Numbered from the stretch's first letter, positions 37,873-47,251 are shown. The stretch is 64,000 nucleotides of DNA from Lactobacillus sp. ESL0680 (GCF_029392855.1 NZ_CP113945.1:558001-622000); one strand, 5' to 3'. Notes: a model not told the origin generated them from the letters alone. Translations and numbers: made by a program.

Positions 37873-38109
37873 ATGGAAGAAATCAAAATGAATGAGCAAT
37901 TAATTTCAGTAAATATGGATAATAGCGCACTCACTAATGCCCAATTGAAAATTGATAAACTGGGCTTGTCGCTTGCTGAATATTTGAACTTGGTGTTGAC
38001 CAATGTACCCAACAGTCGTACCCAGCTCAAGCACATCTTGGCTGAAATTGGCAGTCAACCAGCTGACAAGTCACTTGCAATGTGGCTTAACCGCGTTGAT
38101 GCAGACTAA
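37873..38109 (+). CDS. Orphan RelB/DinJ-like antitoxin-type protein
   Basis: A 78-residue protein. ISVNMDNSALTNAQLKIDKLGLSLAEYLNLVL resembles the ribbon-helix-helix region of RelB/DinJ antitoxins: a short beta strand, then two helices. No toxin gene lies on either side. It has its own promoter and terminator, so it may be a stand-alone regulator or the remainder of a lost toxin-antitoxin pair. The start is ATG 37873, with GGAGGG 11 bases upstream, a slightly long spacing; ATG 37888 is an alternative. The family call is from pattern only. Confidence 0.55.
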   Translation: MEEIKMNEQLISVNMDNSALTNAQLKIDKLGLSLAEYLNLVLTNVPNSRTQLKHILAEIGSQPADKSLAMWLNRVDAD

Positions 38110-38116
38110 GGGTGTA

Positions 38117-38148
38117 ACTCGCTAATTAAGTTTAGCGAGTATTTTTTT
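38117..38148 (+). terminator. Terminator of the RelB-like gene
   Basis: A perfect 9-bp ACTCGCTAA/TTAGCGAGT stem (38117-38125/38132-38140) is followed by a T run. Confidence 0.9.
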
Positions 38149-38166
38149 GGCAAAAAAGCATTAATG

Positions 38167-38215
38167 TTTACAAATGTAAATTTAAAATATATACTAGCCA
38201 TAGTTTACAAATGTA
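38167..38215 (+). promoter_or_regulatory. Copper-regulated promoter with two CopY (cop) boxes
   Basis: TACAAATGTA occurs at 38169-38178 and 38206-38215, matching the TACANNTGTA operator of CopY repressors. The first overlaps the -35 element TTTACA (38167-38172). TATACT (38190-38195) follows at 17 bases, and the second box lies just past the start of transcription. This is a strong copper-control signature for the two genes downstream. Confidence 0.85.
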
Positions 38216-38240
38216 GACAATGATTAATGAGGTAAAAAAT

Positions 38241-38612
38241 ATGACTAAAATTATTATTTTTCTAGTAGGTATTGTACTAATCGGTTTTATTGCATGGTGG
38301 TTCTTTGGTAAGCATCAGGTTCAGGCAGAACAAGCTGCAGTTAATCATGACCACCAGAGTGTGGACATTGAAGTTAAGGGTGGTTATTCGCCTGAACGAG
38401 TTGTCCTTAAAAAAGGCGTGCCAGCAACGTTGAAGTTTAAGCGTACAGATGCATCAACTTGTCTTGACCATGTTGTTTTTTCTGATTTAGGAATCGATCA
38501 AAAACTACCTCAAGGTCAAGTTGAAGAAGTCAAGATTGACACGTCTAAGTCTGGTGTTTATGACTGGGCGTGCAGTATGAATATGTTCCACGGTCAAGTG
38601 ATTGTTAAGTAG
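38241..38612 (+). CDS. Membrane-anchored cupredoxin-like copper protein
   Basis: A 123-residue protein, start set at ATG 38241, about 8 bases after GAGG; ATG 38220 is less likely. One N-terminal hydrophobic segment (IIIFLVGIVLIGFIAWWFF) anchors it. The rest is a small beta-rich cupredoxin domain. Possible copper ligands are in TCLDHVVF and in CSMNMFHG near the C-terminus (Cys, Met, His). It lies behind cop boxes and 10 bases before a copper ATPase gene. It probably binds copper at the outer face of the membrane and passes it to, or shields, the exporter. Confidence 0.8.
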   Translation: MTKIIIFLVGIVLIGFIAWWFFGKHQVQAEQAAVNHDHQSVDIEVKGGYSPERVVLKKGVPATLKFKRTDASTCLDHVVFSDLGIDQKLPQGQVEEVKIDTSKSGVYDWACSMNMFHGQVIVK

Positions 38613-38622
38613 GGGCTATTAA

Positions 38623-40524
38623 ATGAAAATTACGACGCGCTTTTGGACGGCGTTAGTTCTGTCTTTGCCAATGCTAGTCGAGATGGTACTTCAACCGTTA
38701 ACTGGTTGGATGCTTCCTGGTGACAAATGGACCATGTTAGTTTTGACAACATTAATCATGTTGATTTCTGCAGGGCCATTCATTAGCAGTGCCTGGGCAT
38801 CATTTAAAAAGCATCACGCTAATATGGACACTCTGGTTGCGTTAGGAACATTGACCGCATATCTTTATAGCATCTATGCCATGTTTAAGCAGCAGCCAGT
38901 TTTCTTTGAAAGTGCGGCCTTTGTGATTACCTTTGTGCTGCTCGGGCAAGTATTGGAAGCAAAAATGCGCAGTAACGCTTCGGACGCGATTGGCAAGTTG
39001 GCTAATTTGCAAGCAAAGGACGCGCTTGTTAAACGGGATGGTCAATTTGTGCAAGTGCCAATCGCTGAAGTCATTGCGGGTGATGTAATCCAAGTTAAAC
39101 CGGGGCAAAAGATACCAGTTGATGGTGTCGTTGTATCCGGCATGTCCAATGTTGATGAGTCAATGGTCACGGGTGAAAGCATGCCAACCAGCAAAAAACC
39201 AGGCGATCAAGTGGTTGGTGCGACAATCAACCAGAATGGTACCTTTGAATTTAAGGCACAAAAGGTTGGTCGTGATACAATGCTCGCGCAAATTGTGGCA
39301 ATTGTGAAAAAGGCGCAGAATAGTCACGCACCCATTCAAAATTTAACTGACCGTGTTGCCGATATTTTTGTGCCCGCAGTTTTAATAATTGCCATTGCCA
39401 CCTTTTTAATCTGGTATCTGTTACTTGGCAAAAGCGTCGGCACAGCCTTAGTTTTTGCCGTTTCAGTCCTAGTTATTGCCTGTCCATGTGCTCTTGGTTT
39501 GGCTACACCAACAGCATTAATGGTGGGCACGGGTTTAGGTGCCAAAAAGGGCATTTTAATTAAAAATGGTGAGGTACTGGAAGCTGCCAATAATCTAACG
39601 ACAATTGTATTTGACAAAACTGGCACAATTACCGCCGGTCAACCGCAAGTAACTGATATTATTGGCGATAAGCAGGTTTTGGAAGTTGCCGCTAGTTTGG
39701 AAAAATTGTCGGAACACCCGCTAGCTGCGTCCGTTTTACAAGCTGCTAAAAAGGCCAAGGTTCAATTACAGTTAGTAGATAACTTTCGTGCAATCGAGGG
39801 TAAAGGTGTGACTGGCACAATTGCTGGTAAAGAGGCTATGGTTGGCAGTCAGGCAATGATGTCCGCTATAATGTCGCCTAATATTGCGGCACAAATTATG
39901 ACTTTTGAACAAGAAGCGAAGACGGTCATTGTAGTTGCCTTAGCTGATAAAATTATTGGTCTGATTGCTATTCAAGATGTACCTAAGAAAAACAGTAGTC
40001 AGGCAATTACCCAGCTTAAAGCAGCAGGGCTAAAAACCATCATGTTGACTGGCGATAATTCTCAAGTAGCGCATGCAATTGCCCAGCAGGTAGGGATTGA
40101 TGAAGTTATTGCCGGTGTTTTACCAACTGAAAAGGCAGCAGCGATTCAAAAACTGCAGGAAACAGACAGAGTTGCCTTTGTTGGTGACGGCATTAATGAT
40201 GCCCCTGCATTAACACAGGCCGATGTTGGGATTGCAATGGGCTCTGGCACTGATGTCGCGATTGATGCTGGTGGTATTGTCTTAGTGAAAAATGACCTAA
40301 TGGATGTTGTACGAGCATTAAAGTTGAGCCGCAAAACTTTTAACCGCATTAAACTCAATCTGTTTTGGGCATTTATCTATAATGTATTGGGAATACCAAT
40401 TGCGGCTGGGTTATTTGCCGGCGTTGGCCTAATACTCAGTCCGGAATTAGCTGGACTGGCAATGGCTTTTAGTTCATTATCGGTAGTTATTAGTTCAGTC
40501 TTGTTAGGAAAAGCAAAAATTTAG
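38623..40524 (+). CDS. copA: Copper-exporting P1B-type ATPase
   Basis: A 633-residue P-type ATPase. It carries the metal-path motif CPC (C287-P288-C289), the phosphorylation site DKTGT (D331), an HPLA motif in the nucleotide domain and GDGINDAP (521-528). The late membrane residues (YN in the penultimate segment, MAFSS in the last) fit the Cu(I)-exporting group. There is no N-terminal MXCXXC heavy-metal domain; the protein starts almost directly with membrane segments, shorter than many CopA proteins. The cupredoxin upstream may take over copper delivery. Control is likely by a CopY repressor encoded elsewhere, as none is adjacent. Confidence 0.92.
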   Translation: MKITTRFWTALVLSLPMLVEMVLQPLTGWMLPGDKWTMLVLTTLIMLISAGPFISSAWASFKKHHANMDTLVALGTLTAYLYSIYAMFKQQPVFFESAAFVITFVLLGQVLEAKMRSNASDAIGKLANLQAKDALVKRDGQFVQVPIAEVIAGDVIQVKPGQKIPVDGVVVSGMSNVDESMVTGESMPTSKKPGDQVVGATINQNGTFEFKAQKVGRDTMLAQIVAIVKKAQNSHAPIQNLTDRVADIFVPAVLIIAIATFLIWYLLLGKSVGTALVFAVSVLVIACPCALGLATPTALMVGTGLGAKKGILIKNGEVLEAANNLTTIVFDKTGTITAGQPQVTDIIGDKQVLEVAASLEKLSEHPLAASVLQAAKKAKVQLQLVDNFRAIEGKGVTGTIAGKEAMVGSQAMMSAIMSPNIAAQIMTFEQEAKTVIVVALADKIIGLIAIQDVPKKNSSQAITQLKAAGLKTIMLTGDNSQVAHAIAQQVGIDEVIAGVLPTEKAAAIQKLQETDRVAFVGDGINDAPALTQADVGIAMGSGTDVAIDAGGIVLVKNDLMDVVRALKLSRKTFNRIKLNLFWAFIYNVLGIPIAAGLFAGVGLILSPELAGLAMAFSSLSVVISSVLLGKAKI

Positions 40525-40530
40525 TCATGT

Positions 40531-40566
40531 AAAAGACACTTAGCATAATTGCCAAGTGTCTTTTTT
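40531..40566. terminator. Bidirectional terminator between copA and the acetyltransferase gene
   Basis: AAAAGACACTT (40531-40541) pairs with AAGTGTCTTTT (40554-40564), leaving T runs in both directions. Confidence 0.9.
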
Positions 40567-40568
40567 GC

Positions 40569-41000
40569 TTATAACTTTTTTGAAAAGCGTTTTTGGGTTT
40601 TGTCAAATGAATAGCCGATTTTAGCATAAAACTGATGTGCTTCGGTTCGGCTAGTACTGGAATTTAAACGGATAGCTGTTATCTTGTGCTGTTGGGCATA
40701 TTTTTCAACTGCGGTCATTAATTCAGTACCAATGCCGCGATTTTGGGCATCTTTGGCTACAGCTAAAGCCATGATATTGAGCATGGGATCAAAGTAAGTT
40801 TCTTGATAAAGCTCCGCGTGAATGTAACCTGTGATTTTACCTGTGTGAGCGTCTTCTGCCACTAAAATTAAGTGGTGGTGGTCAGCGAGTAATCGCTTGA
40901 TGTTGGCTTGGGTCTTAATCAAGGGATAATCATATCCCAACTGCGCGCAATTTATTTTCTGAATGGCAGCACTGTCTGTTATTTTTGCATGTCTAATCAT
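40569..41000 (-). CDS. GNAT-family N-acetyltransferase
   Basis: A 143-residue protein. The acetyl-CoA binding motif is in VAKDAQNRGIGTELMTAVEKYA, and HQFYAKIGYSF near the C-terminus is the usual last strand-helix of the GNAT fold. The substrate is unknown. The start is ATG 41000, two bases after the stop of the upstream permease gene; TTG 41012 would overlap it. It is the last gene of an ABC-exporter operon, so it may modify the exported or resisted compound, which is inference from position only. Confidence 0.82.
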   Translation of the reverse strand: MIRHAKITDSAAIQKINCAQLGYDYPLIKTQANIKRLLADHHHLILVAEDAHTGKITGYIHAELYQETYFDPMLNIMALAVAKDAQNRGIGTELMTAVEKYAQQHKITAIRLNSSTSRTEAHQFYAKIGYSFDKTQKRFSKKL

Positions 41001-41002
41001 TT

Positions 41003-41722
41003 TTAGTACCAATGTCCTTTGGTTTGACGAATCTGTTTAAGCTGAATTATATAGCTGATTAGGCCAATTAGCAACCAAATGATAATTATTAAATAACCAG
41101 CTGCGAGATTACCATGTCCAGTTTTAATTAAGTTAACTGGGCCATAAAATGGAAATAGTAAGGCGATTTTGGCTAACCAAGTTGGATAGGCTGTGATGAT
41201 TACCAAAATACCAGAAACAAGTTCAATCAATGAGCTGAACAGGTTTTGTGCAAAGTAAGGATCATTCATCTGCCATGAAATAGTCCAAGCAGTAAAGCCT
41301 AAGATAATGCCATCAATGCACAGTATCGGTAACATTACTAAGGCGCGAATAATAATTGCCATTGGCGCTCCTAAGCAAAAGGCTAGAAAAAAGTTGATTA
41401 TTGCAAGTAGACTGCCAACAAGTAGCGCAACTAATGCTTTACTGAGCCAATAACGTGGACTGAATGGTCTTTTAGTAACCATTTCAACATCAATGCGCAA
41501 ATTTGCATCCTTGACTAGTAATTCGTTCATGGTTTGCAATGATAATCGTGCGGCGTCAATCGCAATTGAGGCAATACCAACAGTCCAATTAAATTTACCA
41601 GTGTATTGCGTGGTAATTAGGACTAACAATAGCATATCGATTAGAGGCGTCAGGAAAAAATAAACTAGTTTCGTGCGCCAATTATGTAAGAAAGATAGTG
41701 AAGAAAATTGGGTAGCAATCAT
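41003..41722 (-). CDS. ABC-2 type transporter permease
   Basis: A 239-residue membrane protein with about six hydrophobic segments (SLLAIINFFLAFCLGAPMAII, LPILCIDGIILGFTAWTISW and others), as in ABC-2 type export permeases. Its start codon overlaps the stop of the preceding permease (TAATG), so translation is coupled. Together with the other permease and the ATPase it makes a heterodimeric exporter. The substrate is unknown; similar three-gene sets act in drug or peptide efflux. Confidence 0.75.
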   Translation of the reverse strand: MIATQFSSLSFLHNWRTKLVYFFLTPLIDMLLLVLITTQYTGKFNWTVGIASIAIDAARLSLQTMNELLVKDANLRIDVEMVTKRPFSPRYWLSKALVALLVGSLLAIINFFLAFCLGAPMAIIIRALVMLPILCIDGIILGFTAWTISWQMNDPYFAQNLFSSLIELVSGILVIITAYPTWLAKIALLFPFYGPVNLIKTGHGNLAAGYLIIIIWLLIGLISYIIQLKQIRQTKGHWY

Positions 41723-42453
41723 TAGATAATCTTCAGAGCTCCTTTCTTTCTAGCCAAGAAGTTGACTCTTCGGACAATAATACCGATTAACAACAGCCAT
41801 AGACCGAGGCTAAAGCAGTATGCCAACCAATTAAAATCAGCTTGTCTAGTTAACGTTGCAATTGGTGCAGTAATTGGGATTAGCCACTGTGAAAAATTAG
41901 TTATTGGTTTCAGAATTTTGGCGCTGCCAAATAAGCCAGCTAACAGGATAATGGGTGTTCCGATTAAAGTTTCGTAGACCATTGCGTCTGTTGTTAAGGT
42001 TAAAAATGAGGCAATCAAGATGCCCATTGTAGCCGCGCCGAGCCATAATAGAACAATGGTAAGGATTAATTGCAAACTAACGCTGCCGGTAGCAATGCCA
42101 AGGATTTTTGCTAATAAAAAGCTGAGTGGGAAGGCGAACAAGCCGTAGGCAGAAGCTGGTAATAGCAGTGTGATTAGGGATGCACGTTCATCATACTGGT
42201 TGTTTAATAAATAAGGTAATGTTCCCTTATATTTTTCAAAGCTGATACAGCCAGCGACGGTTGTACAAGATGACCACATTCCAAAAATGCCGCTTTGGAG
42301 CCACAACATGGGATTATTTAGGTTGTGATGAGCATAGGCAATTGTGTATTGCATTAGAAATATCGCAGTTGTGCTGGTAATTGTCAACCAAATAAAATAT
42401 TGGTCAGACAGATAGTCCTTAACGTGAAAGAGGAATAAACGAAGAAAACGCAT
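41722..42453 (-). CDS. ABC-2 type transporter permease
   Basis: A 243-residue membrane protein with six hydrophobic segments. The SGIFGMWSSCTTVAGCISFEKYKGTLPYLL stretch resembles the conserved core of ABC-2 permeases, in which a short cytoplasmic helix follows a membrane pair. The start has a perfect AAGGAGGA site seven bases upstream. It lies one base from the ATPase gene stop and overlaps the next permease gene, so all are one operon. Confidence 0.78.
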   Translation of the reverse strand: MRFLRLFLFHVKDYLSDQYFIWLTITSTTAIFLMQYTIAYAHHNLNNPMLWLQSGIFGMWSSCTTVAGCISFEKYKGTLPYLLNNQYDERASLITLLLPASAYGLFAFPLSFLLAKILGIATGSVSLQLILTIVLLWLGAATMGILIASFLTLTTDAMVYETLIGTPIILLAGLFGSAKILKPITNFSQWLIPITAPIATLTRQADFNWLAYCFSLGLWLLLIGIIVRRVNFLARKKGALKII

Positions 42454-42454
42454 G

Positions 42455-43219
42455 TTAGTTCCTCCTTAACTGTGGTGCTAAGGCAAGATATGATTCTTCT
42501 AGCGTTGCCGGCCGATCAATGTGGTCGACCTTTGACAAGTTAACAATGTCGTCAACACTACCTGTAGCAAAGACTTTGCCACTACCAAGTAGAACGATGC
42601 GGTCAGCTAAGGCCTCAACTTCAGTCATTGTGTGGCTGGTTAGTAAGATGCTAATGCCATTACTTGCTAGATATTTAATTGTGTCCCGAATGCTTTTGGC
42701 AATTTCAACATCAAGACCACTTGTTGGTTCATCAAGCAGTAATAAATCAGGCTGCCCTAAGAGTGCGCGAGCAATGTGCAGTCTTTGGGTCATACCTTTT
42801 GAAAATGTACCAATTTTTTTGTTAGCGACATTTTTTAAAGCGACAATTTCTAAAACGCGTTCAATTTCAGCTTTTTGCTGACGATAGGGAATTTTGGCTA
42901 AGTCGGCAAAGAATGCTAAGTTTTGTTTAGCAGTAGCATTACGATAAAAGCCTAATTCACCACCAAAGGAAACGCCCATTCGGGGTCGTCTTTTTGCAGT
43001 AGTGACTTCTTGACCGTTGACAAAGACTTGTCCAGAAGTAGGGATCAAGTAGCCGCCAATAATTGATACGGTAGTGGTTTTGCCAGCACCGTTTGGTCCT
43101 AAGAGCGAGACAATTTCACCCTTAGCAATTGTAAAAGAAACGTCAACAAGAGCATTAAATGTTTGTTGGCCGTTTTCATAAGTCTTTTTTAAGTGTTTAA
43201 CTGATAATATATTTTCCAA
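42455..43219 (-). CDS. ABC transporter ATP-binding protein
   Basis: A 254-residue nucleotide-binding domain. It has Walker A GPNGAGKTT (41-49), a signature-like FSKGMTQRLHIARAL, Walker B LLLLDEPTSGLD and a switch histidine in LLTSHTMTEVE. It powers the two ABC-2 permeases encoded downstream. The start is TTG 43219 with GGAG about 10 bases upstream, a weaker arrangement than for its partner genes. The mRNA has a long structured leader at 43245-43299. Confidence 0.9.
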   Translation of the reverse strand: MENILSVKHLKKTYENGQQTFNALVDVSFTIAKGEIVSLLGPNGAGKTTTVSIIGGYLIPTSGQVFVNGQEVTTAKRRPRMGVSFGGELGFYRNATAKQNLAFFADLAKIPYRQQKAEIERVLEIVALKNVANKKIGTFSKGMTQRLHIARALLGQPDLLLLDEPTSGLDVEIAKSIRDTIKYLASNGISILLTSHTMTEVEALADRIVLLGSGKVFATGSVDDIVNLSKVDHIDRPATLEESYLALAPQLRRN

Positions 43220-43244
43220 AAAAATTATTCTCCATTAATTAAGT

Positions 43245-43299
43245 TGTAATACGATCAATCACTAAAAAGGAAGGTGTGATTACCGATCAGAAGATTACA
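43245..43299 (-). promoter_or_regulatory. Structured leader of the ABC exporter operon
   Basis: On the minus strand an interrupted hairpin forms: TGTAAT with ATTACA outside, GATC with GATC, and AATCAC with GTGATT inside. It has a 3-base bulge and a pyrimidine-rich loop. An extended -10 promoter (TGC then TATAAT, 43351-43346) lies upstream. Confidence 0.45.
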
Positions 43300-43395
43300 G
43301 GTTAATTTGAAGAACCAGTTGATATAACATTAAGTCTATGAAAAAATTATAGCATAGTTTTAATTTTATACTAGATATTTTTTGGTAAATATTGA

Positions 43396-43587
43396 CCAAA
43401 TAGCAAAGAAGCGCATAATTTACTTGCTTTTCGCGATTGGCTGCGTAACAATCTAGTTGATCGATTAAAGTATCAGCGAACCAAACAAGAACTGGCGCAA
43501 AAATCTTGGGCAACTGTTCAAGAATATGCCGATGTTAAGGGTCCTGTAATAGTAGAAATTAAACGTCATATTGACCAAGCTCAATAA
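43396..43587 (+). pseudogene. Remnant of a GrpB-family (UPF0157) gene, C-terminal part
   Basis: A 63-codon frame with no start signal encodes LLAFRDWLRNN, RTKQELAQKSW and KGPVIVEIKRH. These resemble the end of GrpB-family proteins, which resemble nucleotidyltransferases. A stop codon lies immediately upstream and the N-terminal two thirds are missing. It is therefore a decayed fragment. Confidence 0.6.
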
Positions 43588-43589
43588 AA

Positions 43590-43627
43590 AAGAAGGATCT
43601 CTTAAATTAAGAAATCCTTCTTTTTGA
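43590..43627. terminator. Bidirectional terminator
   Basis: AGAAGGAT and AATCCTTCT arms flank an AT-rich loop, with A and T runs on both sides. It can end the HAD gene on the minus strand and the old GrpB frame on the plus strand. Confidence 0.8.
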
Positions 43628-43653
43628 ATAAGTGGAGTGCAGTCAAATAAAAT

Positions 43654-44466
43654 TTATTTTAAATATTCCTCTAGAACCTGCAACACACCCATGTCGTTAT
43701 TGCTTGGAGCCTCATACTTGGCAATTTCTTTTAGCTTAGGGTTGCCGTTCTTCATGGCGTAGCTAAAGCCGGCGAGTTCAATCATTTCCTTGTCGTTCAT
43801 GCCGTCGCCAAAGGCAATTAGCTCTTCTGGCTTGACGTTGAAATAGCGCAAGAAATATTTAATCCCTTGACCCTTATTAACGCGATTGGGCATTACGTCA
43901 ATATTATCAAATCCGCTTGTCGTGCAGTGGATGCGTTCACTGCTATTTTGATTAAACTTTAGTTCGAGTTCGCTGGCTAACTGGGCATCACAATTAAGGG
44001 TAAGTTTAGTTAAATTGTCACTAGTCGGCAGCTTGGTTAAGTCGTTAATCTCAATAACATTGGGATAGAAAAAATGCATGGCATTTTTAAATTTTACGCT
44101 AGCACGTTTATTAATGTAAGAACGGTCAAGACCACTGGCGGCAATTTCAGTTGCTGGATAATTATCTTGGATAAAGCTGATTAGTTTAATTCCTGTCTGA
44201 TAAGTGAAAACATGCCGCAAAATAATATGATTGTCCTGCGTTAAGATTGAGCCATTATCGGCAACAATATCAATTCGGTCCAAAAAGCCGTGAAAATCTT
44301 TTTGCAGGCGTGATAATGGGCGACCGCTAGACGCAATGAAGTGGATATGATGCTTGCGTAATTCAGTTAGAATCTTGTCAAAACGTTGCCGATCAAACGT
44401 CTTTTCGTCATTTTCAAAGGTACCATCCATATCGACGGCAACTGCTTTAAATGGAATTTTTGTCAT
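43654..44466 (-). CDS. HAD-superfamily phosphatase, Cof type
   Basis: A 270-residue enzyme. The motifs of the Cof-type (IIB) haloacid dehalogenase group are present: DMDGT at residues 12-16, SSGR in motif II, NKGQG with the motif III lysine, and FGDGMND in motif IV. These proteins dephosphorylate sugar phosphates, nucleotides or cofactors in the cytoplasm. The substrate is not predictable. The start is ATG 44466 after AAGGAG. It is monocistronic. Confidence 0.88.
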   Translation of the reverse strand: MTKIPFKAVAVDMDGTFENDEKTFDRQRFDKILTELRKHHIHFIASSGRPLSRLQKDFHGFLDRIDIVADNGSILTQDNHIILRHVFTYQTGIKLISFIQDNYPATEIAASGLDRSYINKRASVKFKNAMHFFYPNVIEINDLTKLPTSDNLTKLTLNCDAQLASELELKFNQNSSERIHCTTSGFDNIDVMPNRVNKGQGIKYFLRYFNVKPEELIAFGDGMNDKEMIELAGFSYAMKNGNPKLKEIAKYEAPSNNDMGVLQVLEEYLK

Positions 44467-44546
44467 GTTCTGCTCCTTAATTGTATCCTAAAGTCATTAT
44501 ATAGTACTTGGGATAATATTTTAATTAATATCGACAATTATTTTGC

Positions 44547-44584
44547 AAATAAAAACAGCTCCACATTGCTGTGAGGCTGCTCTA
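44547..44584 (-). terminator. Terminator of the APC permease gene
   Basis: On the minus strand AGCAGCCTCACA can pair with TGTGGAGCTGTT (one mismatch) around a 4-base loop, then T. Confidence 0.7.
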
Positions 44585-44595
44585 AAAATATTTAA

Positions 44596-46245
44596 TTAAT
44601 TTCTTGCGTTACTTGGCTTTCTTCTGCCAACTAACCAACAAATTAAAATTGCTAAGATGGCTTCAATAACAATCACGACGATGTTTAATCCTAATTTGAA
44701 TTGACCAAAGTCTATCTTGCTGAGGTTCTGACCACCAAGATAGAGGTCAAGGACAATTGAACCAATAATTAGAACGAACATGGTAATCCATTGGTCGCGG
44801 CTGAAGGCAATTCCATACTCTTCCTCGCGACGTCTAATACTTGGCAAAATCACGCCTAGTCCAATGAGGACAACAATTGCGACGATATTAATAATTAATT
44901 CGTACCACCAATAACTACTGAATTCTTTAACATCCAATGGGGCGATTCCCAAAATGGTTGCGACAGCAGTAACTACTAGTAAGAATAGTCCTGCTAGATA
45001 GGCCAACTTATCGTTTTTGATAAAGACATAGTCAGACGAGAATTTCTTGGAATTCTTTCTAATTCGCATGAAGGAATAGAAGATCCAGCAGGTAACACCT
45101 GGTGAAATAATCCCGTTTAAGTTTAATAACCAATTGAAAATATCATTCATGTTAGGTAAGAAAATGCCAAGAAGCATAATGAATGCTGATAAGGCAACAG
45201 TTAGAATGTAACCATTGATTGGCAGACCATTCTTATTCTTTTTGCGTAAGAACTTCGGCATGTACTTGTCGCCGGTATCAGAAATCAACATTCTTGTCAT
45301 GGCGTCTAATAAAACAGCTAACAGAGCAGCGTTGTAAAAGACAGAAGTCCAAGACCATAAGTAAAGCAGACTCTTGCCTAAACCATATTGTCTACCAACC
45401 ATGTCAAAGACGTAGTACTCACCGTTCATCTTCAAGTCATTTGGAATATGGTTGGCATTGAAGTAAATGCCAAGTGCAAATGAACCGAAGACAGTTAAGA
45501 AGATGGTCATAATTGCCAAAGCAATCATGGCTTTTGGAAAGTCAGACTTAGGCTTCTTCATCTTGGTAACGTATGGTGCCACTAATTCACAACCATTAAG
45601 AGCATAGATTAACATGGCGATTGTAGTCCAGTAATGCATGTCAAATTTAGGAATAAGTGAGTGCCAAGTGAAGTTGGTAGTTGCCATGTGACCGCCGGAT
45701 TTACTTAGACCAACGAATGCCAAGAAGACAAACATGAAGGTCATAATCAGCATCATGCCGCCGCCGATTGTTGACAAAACTTCCATTGAACGTGAGAAGT
45801 AATGCTCAATAATAATGAAGATAATAAACATGGCAAAGGTCATGAGCGCAAAGTTTTTGTTAGAAATTTGGTCCTGAAATTTGCCAGAGCCGGTAACAGC
45901 CCAGCCAATATCGACAATAATTGTGTTAGCTGAATCAACTGCATAAGGAATTGAGGCTGCCCAGTATGTCCAGGCAGTAAAGTAGCCTAAAAATTCACCA
46001 TCTGTCCCGCGGACCCATGATGACAGACCACCACCTTCCTTATTGAAGACTGATCCTAATTGACCAACCATTAAAGAATATGGAATCACGTAAAAAATAC
46101 ACATGATAATCCATGAAGTGACAACGGGCATTCCCTGATTTTGAAAATTGTACATAATATCGTCCAAGCCGATAACAGTACAAAAGGCCATCAGAGTTAA
46201 CACCGGCCACGAAATATATTTCTTGTTTGAACCTATTTCATCCAC
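44596..46245 (-). CDS. APC-superfamily amino acid permease
   Basis: A 549-residue membrane protein with about 12-14 hydrophobic segments. Early features (MAFCTVIGLDDIMYNFQNQG, NKEGGGLSSWVRGTDGEF) are typical of the APC superfamily, close to the glutamate/GABA-antiporter branch. It probably imports or exchanges an amino acid. The start is ATG 46245 with AAAGGAG upstream. It stands alone between terminators. Substrate and direction cannot be told from sequence. Confidence 0.82.
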   Translation of the reverse strand: MDEIGSNKKYISWPVLTLMAFCTVIGLDDIMYNFQNQGMPVVTSWIIMCIFYVIPYSLMVGQLGSVFNKEGGGLSSWVRGTDGEFLGYFTAWTYWAASIPYAVDSANTIIVDIGWAVTGSGKFQDQISNKNFALMTFAMFIIFIIIEHYFSRSMEVLSTIGGGMMLIMTFMFVFLAFVGLSKSGGHMATTNFTWHSLIPKFDMHYWTTIAMLIYALNGCELVAPYVTKMKKPKSDFPKAMIALAIMTIFLTVFGSFALGIYFNANHIPNDLKMNGEYYVFDMVGRQYGLGKSLLYLWSWTSVFYNAALLAVLLDAMTRMLISDTGDKYMPKFLRKKNKNGLPINGYILTVALSAFIMLLGIFLPNMNDIFNWLLNLNGIISPGVTCWIFYSFMRIRKNSKKFSSDYVFIKNDKLAYLAGLFLLVVTAVATILGIAPLDVKEFSSYWWYELIINIVAIVVLIGLGVILPSIRRREEEYGIAFSRDQWITMFVLIIGSIVLDLYLGGQNLSKIDFGQFKLGLNIVVIVIEAILAILICWLVGRRKPSNARN

Positions 46246-46402
46246 TGAGATTATCTCCTTTAAAAATAATTAACGTTTTCTATTTTACTCATTATTGCAT
46301 TATCTGACTAGACCCAAATCAAGATATTTGGCTAGAATAATGTTAAAATAATCTATTTTGAAGATAATTTTAGTAAAAAATCAGCTGAAATTGCTGCTAG
46401 TA

Positions 46403-46431
46403 TTGAATTTTGTGCTGCTGTGAGTTAAGAT
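46403..46431 (+). promoter_or_regulatory. Promoter of yebC
   Basis: TTGAAT (46403-46408), 17 bases and TAAGAT (46426-46431) lie 41 bases before the start codon. Confidence 0.6.
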
Positions 46432-46472
46432 TATTATCGTTAATAACTACAAATAAAGAAAGAAGGATTCTT

Positions 46473-47201
46473 ATGTCAGGACATTCAAAATGGCACAATA
46501 TTCAAGGCCGCAAGAATGCGCAAGACGCTAAGAGAGGTAAAATTTTCCAAAAACTATCTCGTGAGATATATATGGCTGCAAAGAATGGTGGTCCTGACCC
46601 CTCAGGGAATCCTAACTTGCGGATGGTAATGGATAAAGCTCATGCTAACAACATGCCTAAGGCTAACATTGACCGCGCAATCAAGAAGGCTGACGGTAAT
46701 TCAGATGAGCATTACGATGAGATTACTTATGAAGGTTACGCACCAGGTGGTGTTGCTGTCTTTGTTGAAGCTTTGACTGATAACAAGAACCGGACTGCTT
46801 CTTCAGTTCGTGTTGCTTTTACGCGTAATGGCGGTTCACTTGGTGCTACTGGTTCAGTTGCTTACATGTTCAACCGTAAAGGTTATATTGCAATTGACCG
46901 GACAACTACCGATGCTGATGAAGATCAAATGTTACTTGATGTCATGGATGCTGGTGGCGATGATTTGCAAACAAGCGATGAAGCTTACGAGATTTATACT
47001 GATCCTAAGCAATTGGCACAAGTTCGTGATGCCTTGGAAAAGGCAGGCTACAAGCTTGCTAACGCTGAGTTAACGATGATTCCTGAGAATACTACACCAG
47101 TCCCAGAAGACAAAAAAGAACAATTTGCTAACCTTGTTGACGCCTTAGAAGACGATGACGATGTACAAAATGTTTATACTGCCGCTGCTGATGAAGACTA
47201 G
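46473..47201 (+). CDS. yebC: YebC/PmpR-family regulatory protein
   Basis: A 242-residue protein starting [20 protein letters not shown], the hallmark of the YebC family. The start is ATG 46473 after AGAAAGAAGGA; the upstream extension of the frame lacks family sequence. Members act as transcription regulators and, in some bacteria, as translation factors that help ribosomes pass difficult motifs. The acidic C-terminus ([19 protein letters not shown]) is typical. It has its own terminator and precedes the comG operon. Confidence 0.95.
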   Translation: MSGHSKWHNIQGRKNAQDAKRGKIFQKLSREIYMAAKNGGPDPSGNPNLRMVMDKAHANNMPKANIDRAIKKADGNSDEHYDEITYEGYAPGGVAVFVEALTDNKNRTASSVRVAFTRNGGSLGATGSVAYMFNRKGYIAIDRTTTDADEDQMLLDVMDAGGDDLQTSDEAYEIYTDPKQLAQVRDALEKAGYKLANAELTMIPENTTPVPEDKKEQFANLVDALEDDDDVQNVYTAAADED

Positions 47202-47222
47202 TACAGCTATAGAATAATAATT

Positions 47223-47251
47223 AATCACTCAATTTTTTGAGTGATTTTTTG
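47223..47251 (+). terminator. Terminator of yebC
   Basis: A perfect 10-bp stem (47223-47232/47237-47246) with a 4-base loop and a T run. Confidence 0.9.

Noticed and set aside
37873..38109. CopY repressor for the copper operon
   Set aside because: The protein has no winged helix or C-terminal cysteine motif and is separated from the copper genes by a terminator.
40569..41012. TTG start at 41012 for the GNAT gene
   Set aside because: It would overlap the permease gene and AGGA would be too close; ATG 41000 matches the usual protein start.
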